Shown here one piece after another: positions 8,671 through 17,575 of a stretch of 56,318 bases of DNA. The notes beneath the pieces were generated by a model that was given only the letters and a program-made list of their open reading frames with translations, had not been told where the DNA came from and ran no database searches. Origin of the DNA: Chitinophaga pinensis (GTDB lineage Bacteria > Bacteroidota > Bacteroidia > NS11-12g > UBA9320); the NCBI GenBank assembly GCA_945897885.1, contig CAMDGU010000014.1:1-56318 (forward strand). Reading direction: 5' to 3'. Numbering within the stretch: the first letter of the stretch is position 1; each line of letters starts with the position of its first letter. Both the position numbers and the translations under genes were made by a program.

Positions 8671-9690
8671 TTAAACCGCCATCAAATTACATCCCCTTAC
8701 ATCGCTACTATCAAATCTGCCCAAAACTTCAAATGAGCCATTATCAAATAACCGTCCCAAATCAGATGTGCTAATAAAACAACAGCTATCAAGATTGGCC
8801 AAATCAATAATTTTAAGAGTCCCTGTTTTGCCTGGTTTTTCCCAACCAAAAGGATCCGTAGTTTGACCAATGCTTATTTTCATCCAAGGCGGACAATTAA
8901 AAATTCCATCTTTTAAGGAATAGGCTTGTGATAAAAGTTCGGTCATGCCATATTCTGAGGCTATTTGGTTTACATTTAAATTTTGTTGTAAAAAATTATG
9001 CAGTTCCGGACGGGTTATTTCTTTACGTCGTCCTTTCATACCACCGGTTTCCATAACGGTTAAACCTGATAAATCGTTTTTAAAAGCTTCAGCAAAATCA
9101 ATAAGGGCAAAGCTTACCCCCAGTAATATAGTTTTCCGTTCATTCTCTTTATCACTTAATAAATCTTCGCTCAGTTGTTTAAAATTATTTAAGTAAAAAC
9201 CACCTTTGCCTGATAGTTTTAATAGTTTTTCTGCCATATAAACTAATGACGAGCCATTGCGTTCCATATAGGAAGGCAGTAAAAAGCGAAAGGTATAATC
9301 TTCAATTTTTCCAAAATGGAATTCAAATTCTTTAATAAAAGAAGTTTCATACAGATTTAAATCTGCTACATAGTGATTGCTGGTGCCAACTCCAGTGGTG
9401 GAACTACTAGTAAAAATAGTGGTTTGGTCATTTACCGGCGAGCAACTTACCACATGATTTTTAAAAAACTCAATGGGTAAATAAGGGATTTTGGATATTT
9501 CTAAAACCGTTTCAGGACGGATATTAATTAACTGTAAATATTTAGAGTAAACTGGGTTATTTTTGGCCTGATAATAAAATATATCCAAAGCCAGGTCGTT
9601 AAAACTGTCAGGAGTTGCTTTAAAAATTTGTTGCTTGAAACTATTTTTCAATATATCGGTATTACTGTTGTTGCTTTTGAATAATTGCAA
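8671..9690 (-). CDS. LuxE-like acyl-protein synthetase
   Basis: The 339-residue protein resembles the LuxE branch of the adenylating enzymes: an S/T-rich nucleotide loop (FTSSSTTGVGTSNHY, about residue 92), the central segment SEYGMTELLSQAY (about 240), and a C-terminal DVRGCNLM with a Cys six residues from the end. In luminous bacteria LuxE takes an acyl group onto a Cys near the C-terminus; here no lux genes are present, and the acyl substrate is unknown. Such stand-alone LuxE-like genes occur in many Bacteroidota. The longest reading starts at TTG 9690; a second TTG at 9651 would give an N-terminus (MKNSFKQQIF) more like relatives. Either start overlaps the lipoprotein gene on the other strand. 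Confidence 0.8.
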   Translation of the reverse strand: MQLFKSNNSNTDILKNSFKQQIFKATPDSFNDLALDIFYYQAKNNPVYSKYLQLINIRPETVLEISKIPYLPIEFFKNHVVSCSPVNDQTTIFTSSSTTGVGTSNHYVADLNLYETSFIKEFEFHFGKIEDYTFRFLLPSYMERNGSSLVYMAEKLLKLSGKGGFYLNNFKQLSEDLLSDKENERKTILLGVSFALIDFAEAFKNDLSGLTVMETGGMKGRRKEITRPELHNFLQQNLNVNQIASEYGMTELLSQAYSLKDGIFNCPPWMKISIGQTTDPFGWEKPGKTGTLKIIDLANLDSCCFISTSDLGRLFDNGSFEVLGRFDSSDVRGCNLMAV

Positions 9691-10150
9691 TACCGACCCC
9701 GTTGTATCAGAAATTCCTGAAATGAATTTTGAGTCGGTAACACTTTACAAAAATAGATCAGGGAAGGATAGTATGATAATTTTAACGCTAAATTATAAAG
9801 ATGGTGATGGAGATGTTGGTTTATCGGAGGCTGATTCGTTACCTCCCTTTAATTTTGGGAATGCAGGATTTTATAATCTTTTGGTAGGGTATAAAGTTAA
9901 AAAAAATGCGATTTGGCAAAACATTATTATTCCGGGAGGGGCGGATACATTGAATTTTAACCAACGGTTTCAAAGACTCAATAGAACTAACAAAAATAAA
10001 ACGGTAACAGGTACAATAGACTTAAGAATTCCTGCCTCTCCATACCCTGGAATATTTCCGGATACAATAAAATTAATAAGTCAAATGGTAGACAGAAAGC
10101 TTCATAAAAGTAACATTACAGGAAGTAGCGCAATAAATTTGAAACATTAA
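9635..10150 (+). CDS. Small lipoprotein with DGDGDVGL motif
   Basis: The 171-residue product starts with a short charged end and a Leu-rich segment ending LLLNNC, which looks like a lipoprotein signal with Cys18 as the lipidated residue. The mature part carries YKDGDGDVGLSEAD (about 55-68), a calcium-site-like acidic loop seen in many uncharacterised Bacteroidota lipoproteins, followed by a beta-rich remainder. No function is known. The only reasonable start is TTG 9635, which lies inside the 5' end of the LuxE-like gene on the opposite strand, so the two genes overlap head to head by 17 to 56 bases. No promoter box is evident in front of it. Confidence 0.7.
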   Translation: MKLFFNISVLLLLLLNNCNTDPVVSEIPEMNFESVTLYKNRSGKDSMIILTLNYKDGDGDVGLSEADSLPPFNFGNAGFYNLLVGYKVKKNAIWQNIIIPGGADTLNFNQRFQRLNRTNKNKTVTGTIDLRIPASPYPGIFPDTIKLISQMVDRKLHKSNITGSSAINLKH

Positions 10151-10223
10151 GTGTCTAGAATTAACTTCAACCCGAAGGGGTATGCAAAAAGGAATATTTT
10201 TTTTTGAACCCCCGAAAAATATG

Positions 10224-10231
10224 TATGTTTG
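10224..10231 (+). promoter_or_regulatory. Promoter -7 box for the OmpH/Skp pair
   Basis: TATGTTTG matches TAnnTTTG exactly. A T-run ending TTTTTG lies 17 bases upstream and may be the -33 element. The leader to the chosen ATG is about 60 bases. Confidence 0.55.
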
Positions 10232-10297
10232 CCGTTTATTTGAGAGAATAACTTTTTGGGCAAACGAATTGTAAGTTCAATAACAACAAATAAAAAC

Positions 10298-10918
10298 ATG
10301 AATATGAAATCAGGTCTTCAAAAATTAGCACTAACCCTTGCCATGGTGGTTATGATACCGATGGTAAACTATGCACAAAAGTTCGCCTATGTAGATACCG
10401 AATATATTTTGTCATTATTGCCCGATTACAAATCGGCACAAAAAAAACTTAATGAGATTGCCGAACAGTGGCAAAAAGAGGTGGATGGCAAATATGAAGG
10501 TATTGATAAAATGTACAAGGAATATCAAGCTGAAAAAATTCTTTTAACACCTGAACAACAAAAGGTACGCGAAGATGAAATTATTAGCAAGGAAAAAGAA
10601 GCCAAAAAATTTCAACAGGATAAATTTGGATACGAAGGTGAATTGTTTAAAAAACGCCAAGAGTTGGTTAAGCCAATACAGGATAAAGTTTTTGAAACCA
10701 TTCAAAAAATAGCCAAAGATGATGCCTTGGATTTTATTTTTGACAAATCAAGCGATATGACCATGCTTTTTAGTAATGCCAAGTACGATAAAAGCGATAA
10801 CGTGCTTACCGCACTTGGCGTAGCACCAACCAAGGAAGAAAAAGAAAAGACAAAAGAAAAGCAAAAATCCGATTTGCCACCCGCAGGAGATGGAGGAGAT
10901 TTGCCACCAAGACGATAA
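10298..10918 (+). CDS. OmpH/Skp-family periplasmic chaperone 1
   Basis: The gene encodes a 206-residue OmpH/Skp-family protein: signal peptide (LALTLAMVVMIPMVNYAQ), then FAYVDTEYILSLLPDY, the usual Skp opening, a long charged helical arm (about 45-130) and a closing beta strand (LDFIFDKSSDMTMLF). Skp proteins hold unfolded outer-membrane proteins in the periplasm. A longer reading from 10256 is possible, but the ATG at 10298 (or 10304) starts directly at the signal peptide. The C-terminus has an extra low-complexity Lys/Glu then Pro/Gly tail (DLPPAGDGGDLPPRR). A second, shorter Skp gene follows after 32 bases, the tandem arrangement typical of Bacteroidota. Confidence 0.88.
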   Translation: MNMKSGLQKLALTLAMVVMIPMVNYAQKFAYVDTEYILSLLPDYKSAQKKLNEIAEQWQKEVDGKYEGIDKMYKEYQAEKILLTPEQQKVREDEIISKEKEAKKFQQDKFGYEGELFKKRQELVKPIQDKVFETIQKIAKDDALDFIFDKSSDMTMLFSNAKYDKSDNVLTALGVAPTKEEKEKTKEKQKSDLPPAGDGGDLPPRR

Positions 10919-10950
10919 ACAACAAAATTTAAAATAAAACAGATAATTAA

Positions 10951-11454
10951 ATGAAACGATTAATTTTAACAGCATTTGCAGCCATCACAATGTTTTTAGG
11001 TGCCAGTGCACAAAGCAAAATTGCTCATATCAATTCTTCGGAACTGATGAATGCAATGCCTGAAATGAAAGATTTTGAAAAAAAATTGAAGGACTATGAA
11101 GGTGTACTTCGTGCACAGTTAGAAACTATGCAAACTGAACTTCAAACCAAGTATCAGGAATATGTAACCGATACAACTTCACCTCCTGCTATTATGGAAA
11201 TTAAGAAGAAAAAATTGGAAGATTTGCAAGCCGATATTCAACAGTTTAGCCAATCAGCAGAGCAGGATATGATGAAAAAGAAAGAAGAATTATATATGCC
11301 AATTTACAATAAGGCTAAAACCGCAATTAATGAGGTAGCAAAGGCTAAAGGTTATGACTATGTGTTGGATAGTTCTGAAGGATTGGGTGTATTGATGACA
11401 AACAGCGCCAATGATTTGATGAATGATGTTAAAAAGAAATTATTAATTAATTAA
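10951..11454 (+). CDS. OmpH/Skp-family periplasmic chaperone 2
   Basis: This 167-residue protein has a signal peptide ending GASAQ, then KIAHINSSELMNAMPEM, the characteristic Skp/OmpH start, and a long coiled-coil arm (about 40-125) rich in Lys and Glu. It ends with the family beta strand (YDYVLDSSEGLGVLM). It is expected to chaperone outer-membrane proteins in the periplasm with its neighbour. It is in one transcription unit with the upstream OmpH gene and is followed by a clear terminator. It lacks the Pro/Gly tail of the first copy, so the two are not simple duplicates. Confidence 0.88.
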   Translation: MKRLILTAFAAITMFLGASAQSKIAHINSSELMNAMPEMKDFEKKLKDYEGVLRAQLETMQTELQTKYQEYVTDTTSPPAIMEIKKKKLEDLQADIQQFSQSAEQDMMKKKEELYMPIYNKAKTAINEVAKAKGYDYVLDSSEGLGVLMTNSANDLMNDVKKKLLIN

Positions 11455-11475
11455 AGGTTTAAAATTATAATATTT

Positions 11476-11509
11476 AAAAGCCTTGGTATTAAAATATCAA
11501 GGCTTTTTT
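11476..11509 (+). terminator. Terminator of the OmpH/Skp operon
   Basis: AAAAGCCTTG (11476-11485) pairs with CAAGGCTTTT (11498-11507), the stem continuing inward through GTAT/ATAT to a four-base loop, followed by a U-run. Confidence 0.88.
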
Positions 11510-11536
11510 AATTATAAAAAAATAAAAACCCTTACC

Positions 11537-11544
11537 TATTTTCG
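11537..11544 (+). promoter_or_regulatory. Possible promoter -7 box for murI
   Basis: TATTTTCG differs from TAnnTTTG at one base. It ends 42 bases before the proposed ATA start. The same TTCG variant precedes the tRNA-Gln gene. Confidence 0.35.
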
Positions 11545-11586
11545 TGAGCCTAATTAAAACTCGAAATCGTAAATCTTAAAACTGAA

Positions 11587-12411
11587 ATATTAGCACCCGG
11601 GCCAATAGGCGTATTTGACTCGGGCTATGGAGGGCTAACCATATTGAAAGAATTGGTAACCCAATTACCTCAATATGATTATATTTATTTGGGTGATAAT
11701 GCCCGTTCGCCTTATGGTAATCGCTCATTTGAAACAGTAACTCATTATACGCAACAATGTGTTCAGGCATTATTTGACAAAGGGTGTAATTTGGTAATAT
11801 TGGCGTGCAATACAGCTTCAGCCAAAGCCTTGCGGTCTATTCAGCAAAATTATCTACCTGTGGTAGCCCCCAATAGACGAGTATTAGGAGTAATAAGACC
11901 AACTACCGAAATCTTGGGAAATTACACTCAAACCGGCCATGTTGGAATATTAGGAACAGCAGGAACCGTTGCTTCACAATCCTACCCAATTGAAATAGAA
12001 AAGTTTTTTCCGGAAATAAAGGTTTTTCAACAAGCTTGCCCCATGTGGGTTCCATTAGTTGAAAACAATGAGTACCTGGGTGAAGGTGCTGATTATTTTA
12101 TAAAAAAATATTTGGATGATTTGTTAGCTCAATCGGCCGATATAGATACAATTGTTCTTGGTTGCACACATTACCCATTGCTTCTTGATAAAATTAAAGA
12201 GTATTTACCTGCTCATATCAAGATAATTTCTCAAAGTGAAATAGTTGCTGCAGGGTTAAAGGATTATTTAAACAGGCATCCTGAAATGGAAAAAAACTGT
12301 ACTAAAAACGGTTTGCGAGCTTTTTATACTTCCGATGATCCAAGTGCCTTTGATGGCGTGGCAACCTTATTTTTTAAATCACCTGTGAAATCAACACATC
12401 TCGAGGTATGA
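11587..12411 (+). CDS. murI: Glutamate racemase (non-AUG start)
   Basis: This enzyme converts L- to D-glutamate for peptidoglycan. All key motifs are present: PIGVFDSGYGGLT with the catalytic Asp, ACNTASA with the first catalytic Cys (about residue 74) and GCTHYP with the second Cys and His (about 193-195). The first ATG/TTG-type start in frame is at 11644, but that would delete PIGVFDSGYGGLT, which is essential. The frame is open back to 11554 with no ATG, GTG or TTG before it. I place the start at ATA 11587, giving ATA-Leu-Ala-Pro-Gly-Pro-Ile-Gly and 274 residues, the normal length; it looks like ATG changed to ATA. A sequencing error is the main alternative. Confidence 0.85.
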   Translation: MLAPGPIGVFDSGYGGLTILKELVTQLPQYDYIYLGDNARSPYGNRSFETVTHYTQQCVQALFDKGCNLVILACNTASAKALRSIQQNYLPVVAPNRRVLGVIRPTTEILGNYTQTGHVGILGTAGTVASQSYPIEIEKFFPEIKVFQQACPMWVPLVENNEYLGEGADYFIKKYLDDLLAQSADIDTIVLGCTHYPLLLDKIKEYLPAHIKIISQSEIVAAGLKDYLNRHPEMEKNCTKNGLRAFYTSDDPSAFDGVATLFFKSPVKSTHLEV

Positions 12412-12523
12412 CCCACGGGTTGATGCTCATAATCAAAATAGAATAATTCTTGATTGTTATCCCGCTAATAAATCACATCAATACCTTTGGTCAATTAAAT
12501 AGTATAGTTTATCGACAGGGTGT

Positions 12524-12531
12524 TATTTTTG
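12524..12531 (+). promoter_or_regulatory. Promoter -7 box for SerA-like gene
   Basis: TATTTTTG is an exact TAnnTTTG match 21 bases before the ATG at 12553. A second exact match, TACCTTTG (12482-12489), lies 35 bases upstream and could be an alternative start site. Confidence 0.45.
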
Positions 12532-12552
12532 AATTGAATTTTAAATTGCAAA

Positions 12553-13551
12553 ATGGCAAGTAATAAAATAAACATATTGGTAATTGATGATTTGCATCCC
12601 TGTTTTTTTGAACAGGAAGGATTGCAAAACTTTGAAATTACTTATTTGCCAAATATCAATCCTTCAGAAATTTCTAAAGCTTTAGAAAATAAACATGTTT
12701 TGGTAGTAAGAACCAAAGTGAATGTGGATGCGGAACTTTGTAAATATGCCAATTTATTGCAACTTGTCGCCAGAGCAGGTTCAGGCGTTGATAATTTGGA
12801 CACCAACTGGTTGGATAGTAAGGGAATAGAATATATAAATACACCTGAAGCGAATAGTCAGGCAGTGGCCGAGCAAGCCTTGGGAATGCTATTAAGTTTG
12901 ATGGCCAATATTACAAAAGCCGACAAAGAAGTTAGAAATTTTATTTGGGATAGAGAAGGAAACAGAGGCGATGAATTAGAAGGCAAAACTATAGGGATAA
13001 TTGGTTATGGAAATACAGGAAGTCGATTTGCCAAAATATTGAGCGGTTTTGATGTAACCATATTAGCCTATGATAAGTATAAATCAGGATTTGGGACTAA
13101 AAATATTAAGGAAACCAAGATGGATGCAATTTTTGAAAAGTCGAATATTGTTTCATTACATATTCCATTAACCGATGAAACAAAAAATTTGGTAAATACG
13201 AATTTCATCAACCAATTTAAAAAACCAATCCGATTATTGAATCTTTCTCGCGGGGCAGTTACCAATACAAAGGATGTATTAGCTGCCATTGAGGCAAAAA
13301 AAATCATCGGCTTTGCAGCCGATGTATTAAAAAACGAACGAATCAACCAACTTAATAATTCAGAAATGGCCGAATTTGAAAAATTACGGTCTTTGTCAAA
13401 TGTGGTTTTAACACCTCACATTGGAGGCTGGACTCACCAATCGTATCAAAAAATATCGATGAGTTTGGCTTCAAAAATTACAGAATTTTATACCGGGCAA
13501 TCCACCTTTGAAGAAGGTTTTAAAGAAGCTCAAATTGAAGATTCGTCATGA
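12553..13551 (+). CDS. D-2-hydroxyacid dehydrogenase, SerA-like
   Basis: The 332-residue protein has the D-isomer 2-hydroxyacid dehydrogenase layout: substrate domain (1-105), NAD-binding Rossmann domain with GIIGYGNTG, and the active-site Arg (LNLSRGAV), Glu/Asp region and His (LTPHIGGWTHQS). The pattern ARAGSGVDNLD and the closing TPHIGG favour 3-phosphoglycerate dehydrogenase (first step of serine synthesis). It has no ACT domain, so it belongs to the short forms without the usual serine-feedback domain. No serC lies beside it, so the substrate is an inference. It stands alone with its own promoter; 178 bases without a clear gene separate it from the receptor operon. Confidence 0.82.
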   Translation: MASNKINILVIDDLHPCFFEQEGLQNFEITYLPNINPSEISKALENKHVLVVRTKVNVDAELCKYANLLQLVARAGSGVDNLDTNWLDSKGIEYINTPEANSQAVAEQALGMLLSLMANITKADKEVRNFIWDREGNRGDELEGKTIGIIGYGNTGSRFAKILSGFDVTILAYDKYKSGFGTKNIKETKMDAIFEKSNIVSLHIPLTDETKNLVNTNFINQFKKPIRLLNLSRGAVTNTKDVLAAIEAKKIIGFAADVLKNERINQLNNSEMAEFEKLRSLSNVVLTPHIGGWTHQSYQKISMSLASKITEFYTGQSTFEEGFKEAQIEDSS

Positions 13552-13729
13552 AAATTTATAATGAGCTAAACGTGAAGTCGAAGATTTATCAATAGATTTA
13601 GATAAAAAAATAGATATAAATTAAAGAATAAAAATTCCCTTGATAATTTACTCAAAAAAGGCAATTATTGAAGTTTGGTAAAAAAATCGTTGAACCCTTG
13701 TTAAATAATAGATAAAAGACAAAAAAATT

Positions 13730-16700
13730 ATGAGTTTAAAACATTACTTAAGCGCTTTAGTGCTATTTCTCTTAACCAATTTTGGATATTCACAATCTAA
13801 TTACGGTGAGATAAGAGGAAAAGTTACAGACAAAAAAACCCGTTCCGTGCTTGATTACGCCACTGTGGTTGTAAGAAAAGAAGGGATTCTAAAAGCCTCT
13901 ACATCCAGTGATGATAATGGTGATTATTACATTAAGGGTATTGATCCGGGGGAATATGATGTAGAAGTAACCTTTGTTGGATACAAGAAATACCAGGCTA
14001 CAGGAATTAAAGTAACTAGTGGTACCATTACATTTTGGAATATTGAAATGTCAGTAAAAAGTGACGATGGTGAGGAATTGGGAGGTGTTGATGTTATTCG
14101 ATTTAAAAAGAAACTTGTAGAAGAAGATGGTAATAAAAATACATTGACATCAAAAGATATTTTAAAACTTCCCCAACGTGGTGTTGGCGCGATAGCCAAT
14201 ACATCTTCAGGAACCAATACATCCGGTGGTGGAATTTCTTTTTTAGGTAGCAGAACTGACGGAACACGTTTGTTTATTGATGGTGTTCCGGTAATTGGAA
14301 ATACTGCGATGCCTACTGTAGGCCAGGAGCAAATTGATTTAATACAAAGTGGTGTGCCTGCCATGTTTGGTGACCTTACCGGGGGTGCCATAAACATTAC
14401 CACCAAAGGACCTAGCCGCAGAAGATCTCAATATTATGAATATGTAACCTCAAGCCTTTTTGATAAATGGCATTATAATACACTTGAGTTAGCATACTCC
14501 GGTCCTATAAAAATTATAAACAAAGGTGGTGGCGATAAGGAAAGAGTACTTTTTGGCTACCAAATTTCAGGCCATTTAGAATATCAAAAGGATAATAGCC
14601 CAACCGTTCTTGGTTCATGGACTGTAAAGGATGATGTGCTTGATAATATCAAAGAAAATCCGTTATCCGTAAACCCAAATGGAGGAGGATTTATTCCAAC
14701 TTCTTCATTTCTTACCAAGGACGATTTGGAACTTCAGAAAGCACGTCAAAATGTACCTTTTTATTTAGGTGTTGTTAACGCAAAATTTGAGTACACACCT
14801 ACAAAATCATCTGTTCTAACTTTCTATGGAAGTGCAAGTACACAGCAATCAAGAGGATATGGTTACACCTCATCATTATTAAATTTTGATGAATATGCCT
14901 TAGCCACTAACCAAACCTACCGTACCTATTTAAGATATACTCAAAAAATAGGATATCAAAGTGGAGACAAACGTGAAAAGGATGCTAAAAAGCCATTGGT
15001 TTCGGATGCGTTCTACTCAATCCGTGCCGATTATCAAACCAGTATTGGTAAGAGTCAGCACAATACGCATAAAGATAAAATTTTTGATTATGGCTATGTA
15101 GGTAAGTTTACTAGATATCGTGCTCCTGTTTATGAATACAAAACAGAAGCTCAAAAATATATTATTACCAAGGATGGTAAAAGTGATACCGTTGTTCGTC
15201 AGGGTTATTATGAATTAACAGGTTTTAGAGATACCATGATTACCTATGAAGCGGGAACACAAAATCCATTACGAAGCAGATATACTGAAAATGCTTACGA
15301 TTATTTTAAAGACAACTTTGGTTTGAGAGGGGCTTTAAGCGATGGAATGATTGCTACATTTAACGGTGTGCTAAATGGTAATAATCTGCCTGGAACATAC
15401 TCCTTATGGTTAAACCCTGGAACTCTCTTGGCAGGATATAGCAAGAGCCAACAAGAACGTTTTTCAGCTTACGCAATTGGAGAAGCATCTATTAATACAG
15501 GTAAAAAGAAAGAAAATAAACATGATATTCAGTTTGGTATGACTTATGAGCAAAATATTCTTAGTTCATATGGGTTAAGTGCCAGTAGTTTATGGATATT
15601 AATGCCTCAATTGGCTAATAGACACATTGCTAATTTGGATCAGGTAAAACAAGGCGATTATATTTTAAACAGTACTCAGTCGTTTGATAATGATGGTAGA
15701 TTTTTGGATACCGTAAACTATAACATTAGAGTAGATGCTGATCAACAATCAAATTTCGACAAAAATCTGAGAGCTAAATTAATGGCTCAAGGTCGCACCG
15801 ATGCTTATGGTAATAAAATTGGAGAAACAACCTTTATCGATGTAAACTCCTTATCACCCTCAGATTTGGAACTTAAAATGTTTAATGCAGATGATTTAAA
15901 TAATAAAAATAACCAATTTGTAAGTTATAATGGGTATGACTATTTAGGAAACAGAACACGTAAACGTTTTGGAATTAATGACTTTTTGTTAGACAAACAG
16001 AATAGAAGCTTAGGTTCATTTGCTCCAATATATAGTGCCGCATGGTTGCAAGATAAATTTGCGGTTAAAGATATGATTTTTAGGGTAGGGGTGAGGATTG
16101 AGCGTTATGATGCCAATCAGCCAACTTTGAAGGATCCTTATTCGCTTTACCCTATTAAAACGGTAGGTGAAGTAGGGGAATTAAATGGATTAGCAATTAA
16201 TCACCCTGACAATATCGGTGATGATTATGCCATATACGTTAACAATGCAAAAAATCCAACAAAGGTTTTGGGCTATAGAAAAGATAATACATGGTATGAT
16301 GCTCAAGGAGTAGAAGTGTCAAACCCTGAAATATTAGCTCAGCAAACTGCAAGTAATATTATTCAACCGTATTTATTTGATGCAAACAATAAGGAAATTG
16401 TTAAAGAAGCCTTTAAAGATTATGAACCACAAGTGAATGTTTTACCACGTGTATGGTTTTCATTTCCTATTAACAAAGAAGCATTGTTCTTCGCTAATTA
16501 TGATGTGTTAACACAACGCCCAACAGATGGAGCTACATTTACACCGGTAAGTTCATATTATTTCCTTGAATCTGACCAAAGCAGATTTTTGCCTAATGCA
16601 GCCTTAAAGCCACGTATCAAAACGATGTATGAATTGGGTTACAAACAAAAATTGAGTAATGTATCTGCAATAAGCGTTATCATGTCTTATTCTGAAGTTC

Positions 16701-17512
16701 GTAATGATTTTGGACAGTATCGCTACAATCAGGCATATCCTGTTTCCTACACCAGTTATTCTAATATTGATTTTTCTACAAATAAGGCATTCCGCGCTGA
16801 ATACCAATACAGAGGATTAAAGAACTTCCAAATGTCAGCAAACTACACATTGTTATTTGCTGATGGTACAGGATCCAACATTAATGCTCAATCGGCATTG
16901 ATTCAAGCTAATCAGCCAAACCTGCGTTCACTTTATCCTTTGGATGTTGATTTTAGACATAATTTCAATACCACATTTACTTATGGTTATGAAGGAGGAA
17001 AAGATTACAAAGGTCCAATTTGGTTTGGAAAAAGAGTATTTGAAAATGCGGAAGCCAGCTTTATTGTTTTAGCTCGTTCAGGCGCTCCATATACAGCTAA
17101 CTTAAGTCCTACTGCTACTGCAATGGGAGCACTAGGGACTGTAACACGTAGCCAAATTAAAGGAAACCCTTATGGTTCTCGTATGCCTTGGCAGTTTAAG
17201 GCCGACGTTAACATCAGTCGTTCTTTTGAGTTTAAGAAAAAACAAGTTAAAGAAGATAGAATTAACGTCACAGGAATGACCGTTTTCTTCTGGGTGCAAA
17301 ATCTATTCAATGGTAAAATAGTGCAAGGCGTTTATGCCTTTACAGGTTTACCTGATGATGATGGTTACTTAAGTTCTCCAGAGGGACAACAAAAAATTTC
17401 ACAACAAGTTAGTCAGCAGTCCTTTATCGACTTGTATAATATTAGCGTAAATAATCCCTTTAATTATGGCGCACCACGTATGATGCGTTTAGGGGTAAGA
17501 TTTCAATTATAA
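13730..17512 (+). CDS. TonB-dependent receptor with carboxypeptidase-regulatory domain
   Basis: This 1,260-residue outer-membrane protein has a signal peptide (LSALVLFLLTNFGYSQ), an N-terminal beta-sandwich (GEIRGKVTDKKTRSVLDYAT ..., about 25-112), a plug domain (about 130-225, with GTRLFIDGVPVIG and GDLTGGAINITTKG), and a long barrel ending in the aromatic strand MMRLGVRFQL. Such receptors import a substrate using TonB/ExbBD energy. It is not followed by a SusD gene, as SusC receptors are, but by a 1.3-kb-residue exported protein and a PorV/PorQ-like barrel, six and 23 bases apart, which implies one transcript. The substrate cannot be told from sequence. No standard TAnnTTTG box is visible upstream. 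Confidence 0.9.
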   Translation: MSLKHYLSALVLFLLTNFGYSQSNYGEIRGKVTDKKTRSVLDYATVVVRKEGILKASTSSDDNGDYYIKGIDPGEYDVEVTFVGYKKYQATGIKVTSGTITFWNIEMSVKSDDGEELGGVDVIRFKKKLVEEDGNKNTLTSKDILKLPQRGVGAIANTSSGTNTSGGGISFLGSRTDGTRLFIDGVPVIGNTAMPTVGQEQIDLIQSGVPAMFGDLTGGAINITTKGPSRRRSQYYEYVTSSLFDKWHYNTLELAYSGPIKIINKGGGDKERVLFGYQISGHLEYQKDNSPTVLGSWTVKDDVLDNIKENPLSVNPNGGGFIPTSSFLTKDDLELQKARQNVPFYLGVVNAKFEYTPTKSSVLTFYGSASTQQSRGYGYTSSLLNFDEYALATNQTYRTYLRYTQKIGYQSGDKREKDAKKPLVSDAFYSIRADYQTSIGKSQHNTHKDKIFDYGYVGKFTRYRAPVYEYKTEAQKYIITKDGKSDTVVRQGYYELTGFRDTMITYEAGTQNPLRSRYTENAYDYFKDNFGLRGALSDGMIATFNGVLNGNNLPGTYSLWLNPGTLLAGYSKSQQERFSAYAIGEASINTGKKKENKHDIQFGMTYEQNILSSYGLSASSLWILMPQLANRHIANLDQVKQGDYILNSTQSFDNDGRFLDTVNYNIRVDADQQSNFDKNLRAKLMAQGRTDAYGNKIGETTFIDVNSLSPSDLELKMFNADDLNNKNNQFVSYNGYDYLGNRTRKRFGINDFLLDKQNRSLGSFAPIYSAAWLQDKFAVKDMIFRVGVRIERYDANQPTLKDPYSLYPIKTVGEVGELNGLAINHPDNIGDDYAIYVNNAKNPTKVLGYRKDNTWYDAQGVEVSNPEILAQQTASNIIQPYLFDANNKEIVKEAFKDYEPQVNVLPRVWFSFPINKEALFFANYDVLTQRPTDGATFTPVSSYYFLESDQSRFLPNAALKPRIKTMYELGYKQKLSNVSAISVIMSYSEVRNDFGQYRYNQAYPVSYTSYSNIDFSTNKAFRAEYQYRGLKNFQMSANYTLLFADGTGSNINAQSALIQANQPNLRSLYPLDVDFRHNFNTTFTYGYEGGKDYKGPIWFGKRVFENAEASFIVLARSGAPYTANLSPTATAMGALGTVTRSQIKGNPYGSRMPWQFKADVNISRSFEFKKKQVKEDRINVTGMTVFFWVQNLFNGKIVQGVYAFTGLPDDDGYLSSPEGQQKISQQVSQQSFIDLYNISVNNPFNYGAPRMMRLGVRFQL

Positions 17513-17575
17513 TTAAAAATGTTAAAAATTATGAAATCGAAAATGTATAAAAATCATAAGTTAAATAATCATAAA

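Noticed and set aside
12412-12552. Possible small RNA or riboswitch between murI and the SerA-like gene
   Set aside because: I looked for a stable structure or known riboswitch pattern and saw only weak AT-rich pairing and two promoter boxes.
13552-13620. Short reading frames after the SerA-like gene (MKIYNELN, and EVEDLSIDLDKKIDIN in another frame)
   Set aside because: They could be a frameshifted remnant, but about 25 residues are too few to tell from chance.
13927-14406. Long reverse frame of 159 codons inside the TonB-dependent receptor gene
   Set aside because: It is antisense to an evident receptor plug region and has no homologous-looking motifs.
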